A stretch of DNA of 64,000 nucleotides from SKPT01 sp040905445 (GTDB taxonomy: Bacteria > Planctomycetota > Phycisphaerae > Phycisphaerales > Phycisphaeraceae), in contig JBBDRN010000001.1 in the NCBI GenBank assembly GCA_040905445.1, positions 1-64,000 of the forward strand. Direction: 5' to 3'. This document shows, one piece after another, positions 53,223-61,496 of this stretch. Both the position numbers and the translations under genes were made by a program. Below the pieces are notes generated by a model. That model was given only the letters and a program-made list of their open reading frames with translations, was not told the DNA's origin and did not search any database. The number at the start of each line of letters is the position of its first letter. The stretch's first letter is position 1.

Positions 53223-55136
53223 ATGGTCACGAGCGACAGGCCCAAGGTGAAGCTGCCCCCCGAGGTCGACGCCATCCTCCGCGAGGCGAGGCAGGTGGCG
53301 TATATCGGCTCCATCGAGGAACTCGTCGCCCTTGCCGTGCCCGAGCCCGACGAGCGCGGCTACCACCACGTCACCTACGACGTGCCCGGCCACGGCCAGG
53401 TCGAGGAAGCCTTCGTCTGCCGCGTCCGCAACGGCATCGCCGCCAACTACACCGAGCCTTACATGCGCCGGCGCGACCCCGACTGCATGGTCATCGCCGA
53501 CGACAAGCCCACCAACAAGCCCCACTTCCGCGATCGCTTCGGCCGCGAGTTCGCTCCCCTGCGCGATGAGACCTTCGCCTGGCTCAAGCAGCAGGAGCTG
53601 GCCTGCTTCTTCTTCCACTCCGGCGTCGACGGCAAGGGCCTGGCCTCCGTCGCCATCTGCCCCGCCAACGCCGGCTTCTTCGCCCTGGGCCTGGGCATGC
53701 TCCAGGGCATCGTCCCGCTCGACCAGGTCCACGAGGACTACGAGCCCCGCGCTTTCGTCTACGTCGCCCCCCCCTTTCGCCAGACCCACTTCGAGGGCCA
53801 CCAGGTCGTCGTCCACAACCGCCGCGACGCCGCCCACGAGCTTTTCAGCTACAACCTCTACCCCGGCCCCAGCGCCAAGAAGGGCATCTACGGCATGCTC
53901 CTGAACCTTGGCGAGGAGGAGGGCTGGGTCACCGCCCACTGCTCCACCGTTCAGGTCGTCACCCCCTACGACAACACCGTCACCATCATGCACGAGGGCG
54001 CGTCCGGCGGCGGCAAGAGCGAAATGCTCGAGCACATCCACCGCGAACGCGACGGCCGCGTCCGCCTCGGCACCAACGTCGTCACCGAGGAGTCGCGCTT
54101 CCTCACCCTGCCCCGCGGCTGCGAGCTCCACCCCGTGGTCGACGACATGGCCCTGTGCCACCCCTCCTACCAGCGCGACAGCACGCCCAAGCTCCGCCTC
54201 ATGGATGCGGAGACGGCTTGGTTCCTGCGCGTCAACCACATCGACCACTATGGGACGGACCCGGACCTGGAGCGGTTGACGGTCGACCCGCCGCGCCCGC
54301 TGCTGTTTCTCAACATCGACGCGGTGCCCGATGGCCGGGCGCTGATCTGGGAGCACATCGAGGATGAGCCGGGCGTGCCCTGCCCCAACCCGCGCGTCGT
54401 CGTGCCGCGGGCGATCGTGCCGCGCATCGTCAACGAGCCGGTCACCGTCGACATCCGCAGCTTCGGCGTGCGCTGCCCACCCTGCACCGCGGAGAAGCCG
54501 ACATACGGCATCTTCGGCCTGTTCCACGTCCTGCCCGCGTCGCTGGCGTGGCTGTGGCGCCTCGTCGCCCCGCGCGGGCACGGCAACCCCTCGATCGTCG
54601 AGACCGAGGGCCTCCAGAGCGAGGGCGTCGGCTCCTACTGGCCCTTCGCCACCGGGCGCAAGGTCGACCAGGCCAACCTCATCCTGCAGCAGATCATGAA
54701 CACGCGCGGCACGCTGTTCACGATCATCCCCAACCAGCACATCGGCGCCTGGGCGGTCAGCTTCGCCCCGCAGTGGATCGCCCGCGAGTACCTTGCCCGC
54801 CGCGGCCACGCCCCGTTCAAGTCCGACCGCCTGGAGGAAGCCCGCTGCCCGCTGCTGGGCTACACGCCCAAGACCATGCAGGTCGAGGGACAGGTCATCG
54901 GCCACTGGTTCCTCCAGGTCCAGAGCCAGCCCGAGGTCGGCTACGGCGGCTACGACGCCGGCGCGAAGATCCTCACCGACTTCTTCCAGAGCCAGATCCG
55001 CCAGTTCCTCGAGCCCGACCTCGACCCGCTCGGGCACCGCATCATCGAGGCCTGCCTCGACAACGCCACGGTCCAGGACTACGAGGCGATCACCCGCGAG
55101 GCAGAGGGCGCCGCCGTGATGGCGCCGGATGGTTGA
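53223..55136 (+). CDS. DUF4914-family P-loop protein
   Basis: The 637-residue protein contains a P-loop, MHEGASGGGKSEMLEHIH, near residue 260. Its overall pattern resembles phosphoenolpyruvate-carboxykinase-like folds, and I recognise it as DUF4914 (for example WVTAHCSTVQVVTPYDNTVT and PFKSDRLEEARCPLLGYTPK). Length is normal for the family. AAAGGAGA lies before ATG 53223. It is a single-gene unit ending in a perfect inverted repeat. The reaction it catalyses is not known. Confidence 0.75.
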   Translation: MVTSDRPKVKLPPEVDAILREARQVAYIGSIEELVALAVPEPDERGYHHVTYDVPGHGQVEEAFVCRVRNGIAANYTEPYMRRRDPDCMVIADDKPTNKPHFRDRFGREFAPLRDETFAWLKQQELACFFFHSGVDGKGLASVAICPANAGFFALGLGMLQGIVPLDQVHEDYEPRAFVYVAPPFRQTHFEGHQVVVHNRRDAAHELFSYNLYPGPSAKKGIYGMLLNLGEEEGWVTAHCSTVQVVTPYDNTVTIMHEGASGGGKSEMLEHIHRERDGRVRLGTNVVTEESRFLTLPRGCELHPVVDDMALCHPSYQRDSTPKLRLMDAETAWFLRVNHIDHYGTDPDLERLTVDPPRPLLFLNIDAVPDGRALIWEHIEDEPGVPCPNPRVVVPRAIVPRIVNEPVTVDIRSFGVRCPPCTAEKPTYGIFGLFHVLPASLAWLWRLVAPRGHGNPSIVETEGLQSEGVGSYWPFATGRKVDQANLILQQIMNTRGTLFTIIPNQHIGAWAVSFAPQWIAREYLARRGHAPFKSDRLEEARCPLLGYTPKTMQVEGQVIGHWFLQVQSQPEVGYGGYDAGAKILTDFFQSQIRQFLEPDLDPLGHRIIEACLDNATVQDYEAITREAEGAAVMAPDG

Positions 55137-55161
55137 CGCAAGGCCCGAAGGGGGCGGGGCA

Positions 55162-55240
55162 CCGGCGTAGGGTCCGCTGTGCGGACCTTCCGGTGTTTGA
55201 GAGGCGAAAGGCAAGGTCCGCACAGCGGACCCTACGCCGG
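55162..55240. terminator. Perfect 28-bp inverted repeat
   Basis: Arms 55162-55189 and 55213-55240 are exact reverse complements over 28 bases, separated by 23 bases. Each arm contains its own small palindrome (GGTCCGCTGTGCGGACC). It starts 25 bases after the DUF4914 stop, so it may end that transcript. Its length and perfection also fit a mobile repeat unit. Confidence 0.65.
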
Positions 55241-55246
55241 CACATA

Positions 55247-55267
55247 GCCGGGGCCGGTGGTCCCGGC
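55247..55267 (+). repeat. GGGACC-GGT-GGTCCC hairpin repeat, copy 3
   Basis: The 9-bp stem has one G-U wobble and the GGT loop. It lies 6 bases after the perfect 28-bp inverted repeat and about 70 bases past the stop of the convergent HEAT/TPR gene. Confidence 0.55.
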
Positions 55268-55335
55268 GCGGCGGCAACGCATCACCCTTCCCACCCCGCT
55301 TACCCCCCCCCCCGTCACAGGTGGCGGCCGCACCC

Positions 55336-56076
55336 CTACTGCTTCGGCGCGCGCGTCGGGTTCGAAATGGGCGAGATGTTGAAGTCGGTGAGCCACGTAC
55401 CCGGCGCGTTGCCTGGGTCGGTCGCGGGCGTCTGGCCCAGCCGACACTCGATGCGGGCGACGGCGCGGCTGATCGGCGACATCCTCGGATTGATCGCCAG
55501 CGCCCGACGGTAGCAGGCCAGCGCCTGATCCATGTCGTCCAGGTGCGTGTAGCAGTGGCCCATGCCGGAGATCGCGCCGAAGTGGAACGGCACGCGGTCG
55601 GCGGCCGCCCGGCAGGCATCGAGCGACGCACGCCACTCGCCCAGCAGGAACCAGGCGATGCCGCACTGGTTGTACGCCTCGGCAAAGTCGGGCTCCGCCT
55701 CCTGCGCCACGCGGAACTGCCTGATCGCCCCCCGGTACTGCTCCTCGGCGAGCAGGTTCACGCCCTTGTGAAACGGCTCGGCGGCTGCGGGGCCCGCGGC
55801 GCGAAACCAGATCGACCACAGCCCATGCTCGGCCATCTGGTTCACTTGCGGCTCGGGGTCATGCAGCGCCCGCGCCAGGCATGGCGCCGCCTCCAGCCCT
55901 GCCACCAGCCCCATCGCCAAGGCCGCCACCTGCCGGACCTCCGCGTCCGCGCTGCGCAGCAGCCGCGCCAGCTCACCCGGCGGGCAGTGCTGCTTGACGG
56001 CTCGGGCCAGGCCCGCAGCGTCCCCCTTGGCCAGGTGCGGGCGCGTCATGCGAAGGAAAATCTCAGGCTGCATCAT
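55336..56076 (-). CDS. HEAT-like/TPR repeat protein
   Basis: The 246-residue protein has HEAT-like helices first (ELARLLRSADAEVRQVAALA, about 30-80). Two TPR units follow (GAIRQFRVAQEAEPDFAEAYN near 120; ALACYRRALAINPRMSPISR near 190). No signal peptide is seen, so it is probably a cytoplasmic scaffold. ATG 56076 opens the helical part; the longer open frame adds low-complexity sequence. Confidence 0.7.
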   Translation of the reverse strand: MMQPEIFLRMTRPHLAKGDAAGLARAVKQHCPPGELARLLRSADAEVRQVAALAMGLVAGLEAAPCLARALHDPEPQVNQMAEHGLWSIWFRAAGPAAAEPFHKGVNLLAEEQYRGAIRQFRVAQEAEPDFAEAYNQCGIAWFLLGEWRASLDACRAAADRVPFHFGAISGMGHCYTHLDDMDQALACYRRALAINPRMSPISRAVARIECRLGQTPATDPGNAPGTWLTDFNISPISNPTRAPKQ

Positions 56077-56353
56077 CGCTGACTGTCCGATCTGTCCGGC
56101 CCACGCATCCCGCTGCCGGACCCCACACGCCGCGGGCCCGGCCGGCTCCACCACCGCATAGCCTAGGGTGATGCGTCGGAGAATTCCCCACGGAAGCTGA
56201 ATTTTTCAACCAGCCGCCTCATCGTATCTCCCGGTCCCGCCAGCGGTGAAAGGCCGGGGGGGCGACCTGCGGCCCCAGGGTAGGACCCCCTCCCCCGCCA
56301 GGCAGCGCCTCCAGCGAGGGTGCCGCCGTGGGGTGCCACCGCAACCCCGCAAA

Positions 56354-57394
56354 TCACCACGGCTCAATTATCGCCTGCTGCTCGAAGCGGTGGATCTGGT
56401 CGACATCGAATGTCGCCACACCCGGGCAGGTGGCGTTCGCGGCCGCGGCGCACAGCCCCCGGGCAAGCACCGCCTCCGGCTCGAGCTGCCGCGCCTGCGC
56501 GTCGAGCAGCCCCGCGAGCAGGCAGTCCCCGCAGCCGACCGTGTTGACCACCGCGTCGACGTCCACGCGGCAGCGGCCGCGCCACGCCTGGCCGTCCGTA
56601 AACATCGCGGCGCCGTCGGCCCCGAGCGTCACGACCACCCACGCCACCCGTTGCGCCAGCCGCAGCCCCACGTCCCGCAGCGTCGCCTCGTCCATCGGCC
56701 CGGCGAGCCCGAGCGCGTCGGCCAGTTCCTGCCGGTTGGGTTTGATCATCCACACCAGCTTCCCCCCCCCGCCCCCGCCATTTCCCGGGGTGCCACGGGT
56801 GGCTGGGGCGTCTGCCGCCGCGGGCAGCGTCAGCGCGACGCTGGAGGCTTTGGCCAGCAGTTCGCCGGGCACGTCGAGCACGACGCGGGCGCCGCCGCCC
56901 AGGGCCATGTAGATGAGCGTGTCGAAGTCGGCGACCTCGAAGCCGGGCGGCAGCGATCCGGCGATGACGAGCAGCACCCCGGGCCGGGCCAGCAGTCCGA
57001 CCTTGCTCATGATCCGCTGCACGTCGTGGCGGGTCAGCTCGTAGCCGCCGGTGCGCACGTGGGTGTTGGTGTGGTTCTTGGTATCGAGGATGGTGATGTT
57101 TTCGCGGGTGCGCCCGCGGGCGTGCAGGAGTTGGGCCAGCGCCCGGCCCGAGCCGGCCTCGGCGAGTGCGCGGTCGAACTGGCCGGCCTCCGCTTGCCCG
57201 ACGAAGCCGGTCGCGATCGATCCCGCTCCCAGCCGGGCCAGTGCCCGCGAGACGTTGATCCCCTTGCCCGCGGGGTAGTGCAGCACTTCGTTGGCGGCCA
57301 GGTGGGCGCCGACGGCGAAGTCGGTCGTCTCCAGCACGCGGTCCATCGCCGTGTGCAGCGTGACCGTCACCACCGAGCCGGGGCCTGTATCCAT
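56354..57394 (-). CDS. PfkB-family sugar kinase (1-phosphofructokinase type)
   Basis: The 346-residue kinase has VVTVTLHTAMDRVLETTDF at the start and YPAGKGINVSRALARLG near residue 42, the 1-phosphofructokinase/LacC pattern. SLPPGFEVADFD near 150 and the catalytic VNTVGCGDCLLAGLL near 290 follow. The family GAGD reads GCGD here, with the aspartate kept. A Gly-run insert (GTPGNGGGGGG) sits before WMIKPNRQEL near 205. Substrate could be fructose-1-phosphate, tagatose-6-phosphate or another ketose phosphate. It is near, but not in, the BMC operon. Confidence 0.85.
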   Translation of the reverse strand: MDTGPGSVVTVTLHTAMDRVLETTDFAVGAHLAANEVLHYPAGKGINVSRALARLGAGSIATGFVGQAEAGQFDRALAEAGSGRALAQLLHARGRTRENITILDTKNHTNTHVRTGGYELTRHDVQRIMSKVGLLARPGVLLVIAGSLPPGFEVADFDTLIYMALGGGARVVLDVPGELLAKASSVALTLPAAADAPATRGTPGNGGGGGGKLVWMIKPNRQELADALGLAGPMDEATLRDVGLRLAQRVAWVVVTLGADGAAMFTDGQAWRGRCRVDVDAVVNTVGCGDCLLAGLLDAQARQLEPEAVLARGLCAAAANATCPGVATFDVDQIHRFEQQAIIEPW

Positions 57395-57554
57395 GAACGG
57401 CGCTCCATCAGGACCCGCGAGTCCTCACAATCAAGCCTCCCCCGTGGCCTGACCGATACAACTGTAACCTTTCGAGGGACTTCCCGGGGCATCGATCGCA
57501 GGCCTGGTTGTTCTGACCGTGTCCATTCACCGCATCTCGAGGGGGAATCGCACC

Positions 57555-57938
57555 ATGCCCCATCAACCCCACCCCCCCGCCACCTCCGCCACACCTACCG
57601 CGTCAGCGGCCGCGCCCATGACGGTCGAACGCCGGCGCAGTCCGCGCCTCGGCGTCCACCGAGCCGTCAAGCTCCGCTGTGGCCAAACGGGCGTGCGCTA
57701 TCTCGCCGGCTTCACCTCCAACGTCTCCGCGTGCGGTGCGCTCGTCGAGCTCGAACCCGCGCCGCTGCTCGCGGCTGGCGAGCAGGTCGAGCTGGCGATC
57801 GCGGACCAGGCCTCGCCGGGCCTGCTTCGCCCCGAGCAGGTCATCCACGCCACGGTCGTGCGCAGCCTCGGCCACGGGCGGCGGCGCTACGTCGCCCTCC
57901 GCTTCGCCGCCCTCGTCCAACTCGCACAGGCGGGCTGA
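57555..57938 (+). CDS. PilZ-domain c-di-GMP receptor
   Basis: The 127-residue protein has the c-di-GMP-binding RRRSPRLGVHRAV (near residue 26) and SNVSACGALVEL (near 56). These fit the RxxxR and (D/N)xSxxG motifs. The N terminus is Pro/Thr/Ala-rich and disordered. It probably senses the product of diguanylate cyclases such as the GGDEF protein at 47442. GAGGGGGAA lies about 10 bases before the ATG. Confidence 0.82.
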   Translation: MPHQPHPPATSATPTASAAAPMTVERRRSPRLGVHRAVKLRCGQTGVRYLAGFTSNVSACGALVELEPAPLLAAGEQVELAIADQASPGLLRPEQVIHATVVRSLGHGRRRYVALRFAALVQLAQAG

Positions 57939-58075
57939 GTAACGCAAAACACCATGAGGGGGAACGCCGGGCGGGCGCGGCGGCTAAACCATGACCCCAG
58001 GCGGCGCATGACAACGCCGCAGCACATGGCGCCTTCCGAACTCTGACGTTTGACTTCTGAACTTCGCCGCCCCGC

Positions 58076-58450
58076 CTACTCCGGCAGCGTCAGCTCGGTG
58101 CCGACAGGCAGGTTGTTGGCGTCGACGTTCGGATTCGCGTCGCGGATGTCCTGCCACCGCTGCCCGTCGCCATATTCGCGCACCGCGATCGACCAGAGCG
58201 TGTCGTCCTGCCGCACGGTGTAGGTCGAGCCGCCCGCGGCCGGGGCCTCGTCCTCGATCCGCACCGGGGCGACGTCCTCGTACATGTACTCATCCTCGTC
58301 CGCGGCGGCCGGCGCAACAGTCTCCCCCCCGCTCGGCGGCGGCACCGTGCCAAGCTCCGGCCGAGGCCCGCGATCCACCTCGCAACCCGCGGTGCCCAAC
58401 AGGACCAGGCCCAGCACCGCTCCAGTCACCAGCATCTGCTTCGTCATCAT
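58076..58450 (-). CDS. LysM-domain lipoprotein
   Basis: The 124-residue protein has a lipoprotein signal ending LLGTAGC (cysteine near residue 21) and an acidic linker. A single LysM domain closes it (YTVRQDDTLWSIAVREYGDG, then NLPVGTELTLPE). LysM binds peptidoglycan, so it is probably tethered in the periplasm. GAGGAGCG precedes ATG 58450. It lies 160 bases downstream of the DeoR gene on the same strand. Confidence 0.88.
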   Translation of the reverse strand: MMTKQMLVTGAVLGLVLLGTAGCEVDRGPRPELGTVPPPSGGETVAPAAADEDEYMYEDVAPVRIEDEAPAAGGSTYTVRQDDTLWSIAVREYGDGQRWQDIRDANPNVDANNLPVGTELTLPE

Positions 58451-58611
58451 GATGTGCGCTCCTCTATGATCTGGACTCGACCGGGCCTCCATTGCCCTGG
58501 TCTGCGCGCCCTCGGCACCGCATGGGCCATGGCGTGTCGACACTTGCGTCAACCGTTTTACCGCATCCCGGCGCGCGCGGCAATGCCAAGCGACGGGCCC
58601 GGCCCGCGCGC

Positions 58612-59397
58612 CTACGCCTCCGCGTCCGGCGCCTCCGCCACCTGCAGCCGCTCGCCCAGCGCTTCGCGCCACACCGCGTCGACGCCGTCGTCCGTGATGA
58701 TCGCGTCGACCTCGTCCAGCCCGCACACGCGCACCAGGCTCTTGCGGCCGAACTTGCTCGAGTCCATCAGCATTACGCGGCTGGCGGCCTGGCGCATCAT
58801 CGCCTGCTCGACCTGCGCCATCGTCAGGTTGATGTTGAACGCGTCGTGGTTGTAAAGGCCCGCGAGCGAGAAGAACACCATGTCCGCGTGCAGGTCGGCC
58901 AGGCACCCTGTGGCGATCGGGCCCACCAGCACGCCCGTACGCGGGTACAGGCTGCCGCCGATCACCAGCAGCTCCACCTGCTCGTCGTCGGCGAAATGGT
59001 TCGCGATCGCCAGCGAGTTGGTGACCACCTGCAGTGGGCGGGCGGTGATCTGCCGCGCGGCGTAGATGACCGTCGACCCGCCATCGAGCAGCAGCGTCAT
59101 GTAGGGTTGAACGAGCCCGGCGGCGTAGCGCCCGATGGCCTGCTTGCGCCCCACGTTCTCGTTCATGCGCGCGGTCAGCGCGGCCGTGGTGTGGCCGGCG
59201 GAGCCGAGCGACGCGGCCTGCCGGTACATCGCCCCGCCATGCGTCCGCTGGACCTGCTGCTGCTGCTCGAGCGACTCGATATCCCGCCGAACGGTCGACG
59301 TCGACACGCCCAGCTCGCGCGCGAGCTCATCAAGCTGCGCGGTCTTCCGCTCGCGAAGGATGGCCAGGAGCTTGTTGTGTCGCTCGACGATGAGCAT
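58612..59397 (-). CDS. DeoR-family transcriptional regulator
   Basis: The 261-residue protein has an N-terminal winged helix (LDELARELGVSTSTVRRDIE, near residue 22). A DeoR C-terminal sugar-phosphate-sensing domain follows (DGGSTVIYAARQI near 85, NSLAIANHF, LLVIGGSLYPRTGVLVGP near 130). It lies just behind the BMC operon on the same strand. DeoR regulators are regular members of PV-type BMC loci, so it probably controls that operon in response to a phosphorylated deoxysugar. Confidence 0.88.
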   Translation of the reverse strand: MLIVERHNKLLAILRERKTAQLDELARELGVSTSTVRRDIESLEQQQQVQRTHGGAMYRQAASLGSAGHTTAALTARMNENVGRKQAIGRYAAGLVQPYMTLLLDGGSTVIYAARQITARPLQVVTNSLAIANHFADDEQVELLVIGGSLYPRTGVLVGPIATGCLADLHADMVFFSLAGLYNHDAFNINLTMAQVEQAMMRQAASRVMLMDSSKFGRKSLVRVCGLDEVDAIITDDGVDAVWREALGERLQVAEAPDAEA

Positions 59398-59490
59398 GGG
59401 CGAAGGCCTGGGTTGAGGGAGGCAGCGGAAGGTGGCGCGTTGCGGTGACGAGGCGTGTCTTCTGTCCTGCGTAGCCCTTGGTCGCATCGG

Positions 59491-59516
59491 CCCGGGACCA
59501 CCGGTCCCGGCTTTAT
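59491..59516 (-). repeat. GGGACC-GGT-GGTCCC hairpin repeat, copy 4
   Basis: The same hairpin followed by CTTTAT on the + strand. It lies between the dehydrogenase stop and the DeoR start, where it may separate the regulator from the metabolic operon. Confidence 0.55.
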
Positions 59517-59523
59517 GCCGTCA

Positions 59524-59544
59524 CGCGTGTTCATCTGTGGCGAC
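59524..59544 (+). repeat. GTTCATCTGTGG-family intergenic repeat
   Basis: CGCGTGTTCATCTGTGGCGA is a copy of the short repeat also present at 38347, 42911 and 61474. It is 6 bases from the stop of the dehydrogenase gene, next to hairpin copy 4. Confidence 0.45.
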
Positions 59545-59550
59545 TTCTTC

Positions 59551-60474
59551 TTATCCCAGCTCGCGCCACGTCGCATCGAGCGCCTTGCCGCTCGCCTGCA
59601 CGCCCGCCAGCTCGCGAGGCCAGAGCTCGACCTCCAGCGTGCGCGTCGCGCCGCCGCGTCCCACGGCCGTCGGGATGCTCAGGCACACGTTGCGAAGGCC
59701 ATACTGCCCCGACATGCGCGTGCTCACCGGCAGGATGCGCCCCGCGTCGAGCGCGATGCTGTGCACCACCTCCGCAATCGACACACCCACGGCATAACCC
59801 GCGCCGCCCTTGCGCCGGATGACCTCCGCGCCCGAGCCGCGCGTCCGCTCGAACAGCCGGTTCTGTTCCGGCACGCTCAGCATCTTGACCAGCGGCACGC
59901 CCGCGGCGGTGGCGCTCGACCAGATCGGCGTCATGCTGTCGCCATGCTCGCCGAGGATCAGCGCCCGCACCTGCGTCGCCGGCAGTTTGTGCTCGGCCGC
60001 GATCAGCGAGTTGAAGCGAGCCGTGTCCAGCACCGTCCCCAGCCCAATGACCTGCGGGGCAGGCCAGTCGAGGTACTCGATCGCCATGCGCGTGAGGATG
60101 TCGACCGGGTTCGAGACGACGTGGATGATCGCGTCGCGATTGAGATTCGCGCCGCGCAGATCGTCGAGGATTGCCTTGAAGATCGACACATTGCGGTTGA
60201 TGAGATCCAGCCGCGACTCGTCGGGCTTGCGCCGCGAGCCGGCCGTGATGACCACGACGTCGGCGTCGGCGGCGTCGGCGGTCGTGCCCGCGCTGATGCG
60301 CTGATCGCCCGCCAGCGACGTGCCCTGCATCAGGTCAAGCGCTTCGCCCGCGGCCAACTCCTCGTTGACGTCGACGATGAGAATCTCGCGGACAATGCCC
60401 GCGCATTGCAGGGCGAACGCGGCGTTGGAGCCGACGCGGCCTCCGCCTCCGATAATGGCTACTTTGATGCTCAT
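59551..60474 (-). CDS. L-lactate/malate dehydrogenase of the BMC operon
   Basis: The 307-residue enzyme opens VAIIGGGGRVGSNAAFAL (NAD site). It has ITAGSRRKPDESR near residue 82, VVSNPVDILTRM near 120 and the catalytic histidine in LILGEHGDSMTPIW near 180. Lactate/malate-type dehydrogenases belong to the PV-type BMC gene set. There the enzyme is thought to handle lactaldehyde/lactate-side redox and recycle NAD. No targeting helix is obvious at either end. It follows the aldolase by 85 bases, a gap filled by G-rich repeat sequence. Confidence 0.88.
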   Translation of the reverse strand: MSIKVAIIGGGGRVGSNAAFALQCAGIVREILIVDVNEELAAGEALDLMQGTSLAGDQRISAGTTADAADADVVVITAGSRRKPDESRLDLINRNVSIFKAILDDLRGANLNRDAIIHVVSNPVDILTRMAIEYLDWPAPQVIGLGTVLDTARFNSLIAAEHKLPATQVRALILGEHGDSMTPIWSSATAAGVPLVKMLSVPEQNRLFERTRGSGAEVIRRKGGAGYAVGVSIAEVVHSIALDAGRILPVSTRMSGQYGLRNVCLSIPTAVGRGGATRTLEVELWPRELAGVQASGKALDATWRELG

Positions 60475-60559
60475 GGGGATTGGGGGTTCGAGGTTGGGGG
60501 CAGGGGTTCGGGACCAGGGAACCGGGGTGCTACGGGTGGCTTGTCCACCAGTGCGCGTG

Positions 60560-61450
60560 CTATCGAGCGGCCGCCATGATCTGGTCCGTGATCATCTGCA
60601 CGAGCTGCTCGAAGGCCTGATCGTCGGCGGGCCGGCTCGCGTGGGCGTTCGATAGCGCGCTTGCGTGCGAGACACCGCCGGTCCCGCCGCAGTTGCACGA
60701 CGCCGACGCCGGCCGCACGTCGAACGGCGCGAGGAACGGCTGATTCTCCGTGCCGATGCAACCCTCGGCGGCGCAGGCGAGGCGGTCGTCGCTGAAGCCG
60801 AACTTCTGCTTGACCTTGAGCAGCTCGATCATCTGCTGCGCGTTGAGCACGTTCACGTTGCCGAGCTGACGCGCCAGCAGGAGCTGTCGACAATAATTGT
60901 CGAGAATCTCCAGCCGGTAGTACGTGTCGATGAAGTCCGGCGAGAACGTCACCGACCCGTGATTGCCCATCAAAATGGTGTTCGTCTCCGGACCGATCAG
61001 CGGAATGATGCTCTCGGACAGGTGCGGCGTGCCGGGCGTCGCGTACTGCGCGATCGGCACCTTGCCGAGGAACACCTCTGCCTCCGGGTGCACGCCCTCC
61101 GGCAGCGGCATGCCGGCGATGCAGAACGCCACCGCGTGCGGCGGGTGCGAGTGGATCACCGCGTTCACGTCCGGTCGCTTGTTGTAGATCGCCAGGTGCA
61201 CGAGCACCTCGCTCGTGCGCTTGCGGCCGTTGGGGTTGGATTCGATCTGGTTGCCCTGGCCGTCGACGACGCAGATGTCGTCGGGCGTGAGGAAGCCCTT
61301 GCTGATCCCGGTGGGCGTGCAGAGGAACCGGTTGTCGCCGATGCGCGCCGAGTGGTTGCCCTCATTGCCCGCGCAGAATCCACGCAGCCAGATCCGCCGG
61401 CCAACCTCGCACATCTGCTCTTTCAGTTGCTCAACGTCGTATGTTGCCAT
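60560..61450 (-). CDS. Class II aldolase with C-terminal BMC-targeting helix
   Basis: The 296-residue protein matches fuculose/rhamnulose-1-phosphate aldolases. VIHSHPPHAVAF supplies zinc histidines (near residue 100), PEAEVFLG supplies the catalytic glutamate, and GNHGSVTFS the third histidine. The core ends near 215. Beyond it lies a Cys/Gly/Ala linker and then AFEQLVQMITDQIMAAA, an amphipathic helix typical of encapsulation peptides. It would yield dihydroxyacetone phosphate and lactaldehyde inside the shell. ATG 61450 fits the family. An ATG at 61513 behind GAGGTGAG, overlapping the BMC-P gene, would translate an intergenic repeat. Confidence 0.88.
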   Translation of the reverse strand: MATYDVEQLKEQMCEVGRRIWLRGFCAGNEGNHSARIGDNRFLCTPTGISKGFLTPDDICVVDGQGNQIESNPNGRKRTSEVLVHLAIYNKRPDVNAVIHSHPPHAVAFCIAGMPLPEGVHPEAEVFLGKVPIAQYATPGTPHLSESIIPLIGPETNTILMGNHGSVTFSPDFIDTYYRLEILDNYCRQLLLARQLGNVNVLNAQQMIELLKVKQKFGFSDDRLACAAEGCIGTENQPFLAPFDVRPASASCNCGGTGGVSHASALSNAHASRPADDQAFEQLVQMITDQIMAAAR

Positions 61451-61473
61451 GGTTATGTCTCGTAATCCGTTTC

Positions 61474-61496
61474 GGTCCATGTTCATCTGCGGCTTA
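61474..61496 (+). repeat. GTTCATCTGCGG-family intergenic repeat
   Basis: GGTCCATGTTCATCTGCGG is a copy of the short repeat. It provides the stop codon region of the BMC-P gene and most of the possible N-terminal extension of the aldolase. This argues for the downstream aldolase start at 61450. Confidence 0.4.

Noticed and set aside
52170..55685. 1171-codon reverse-strand frame across DUF4914 and pyrH
   Set aside because: Shadow of DUF4914, whose P-loop and ribosome site mark the true strand.
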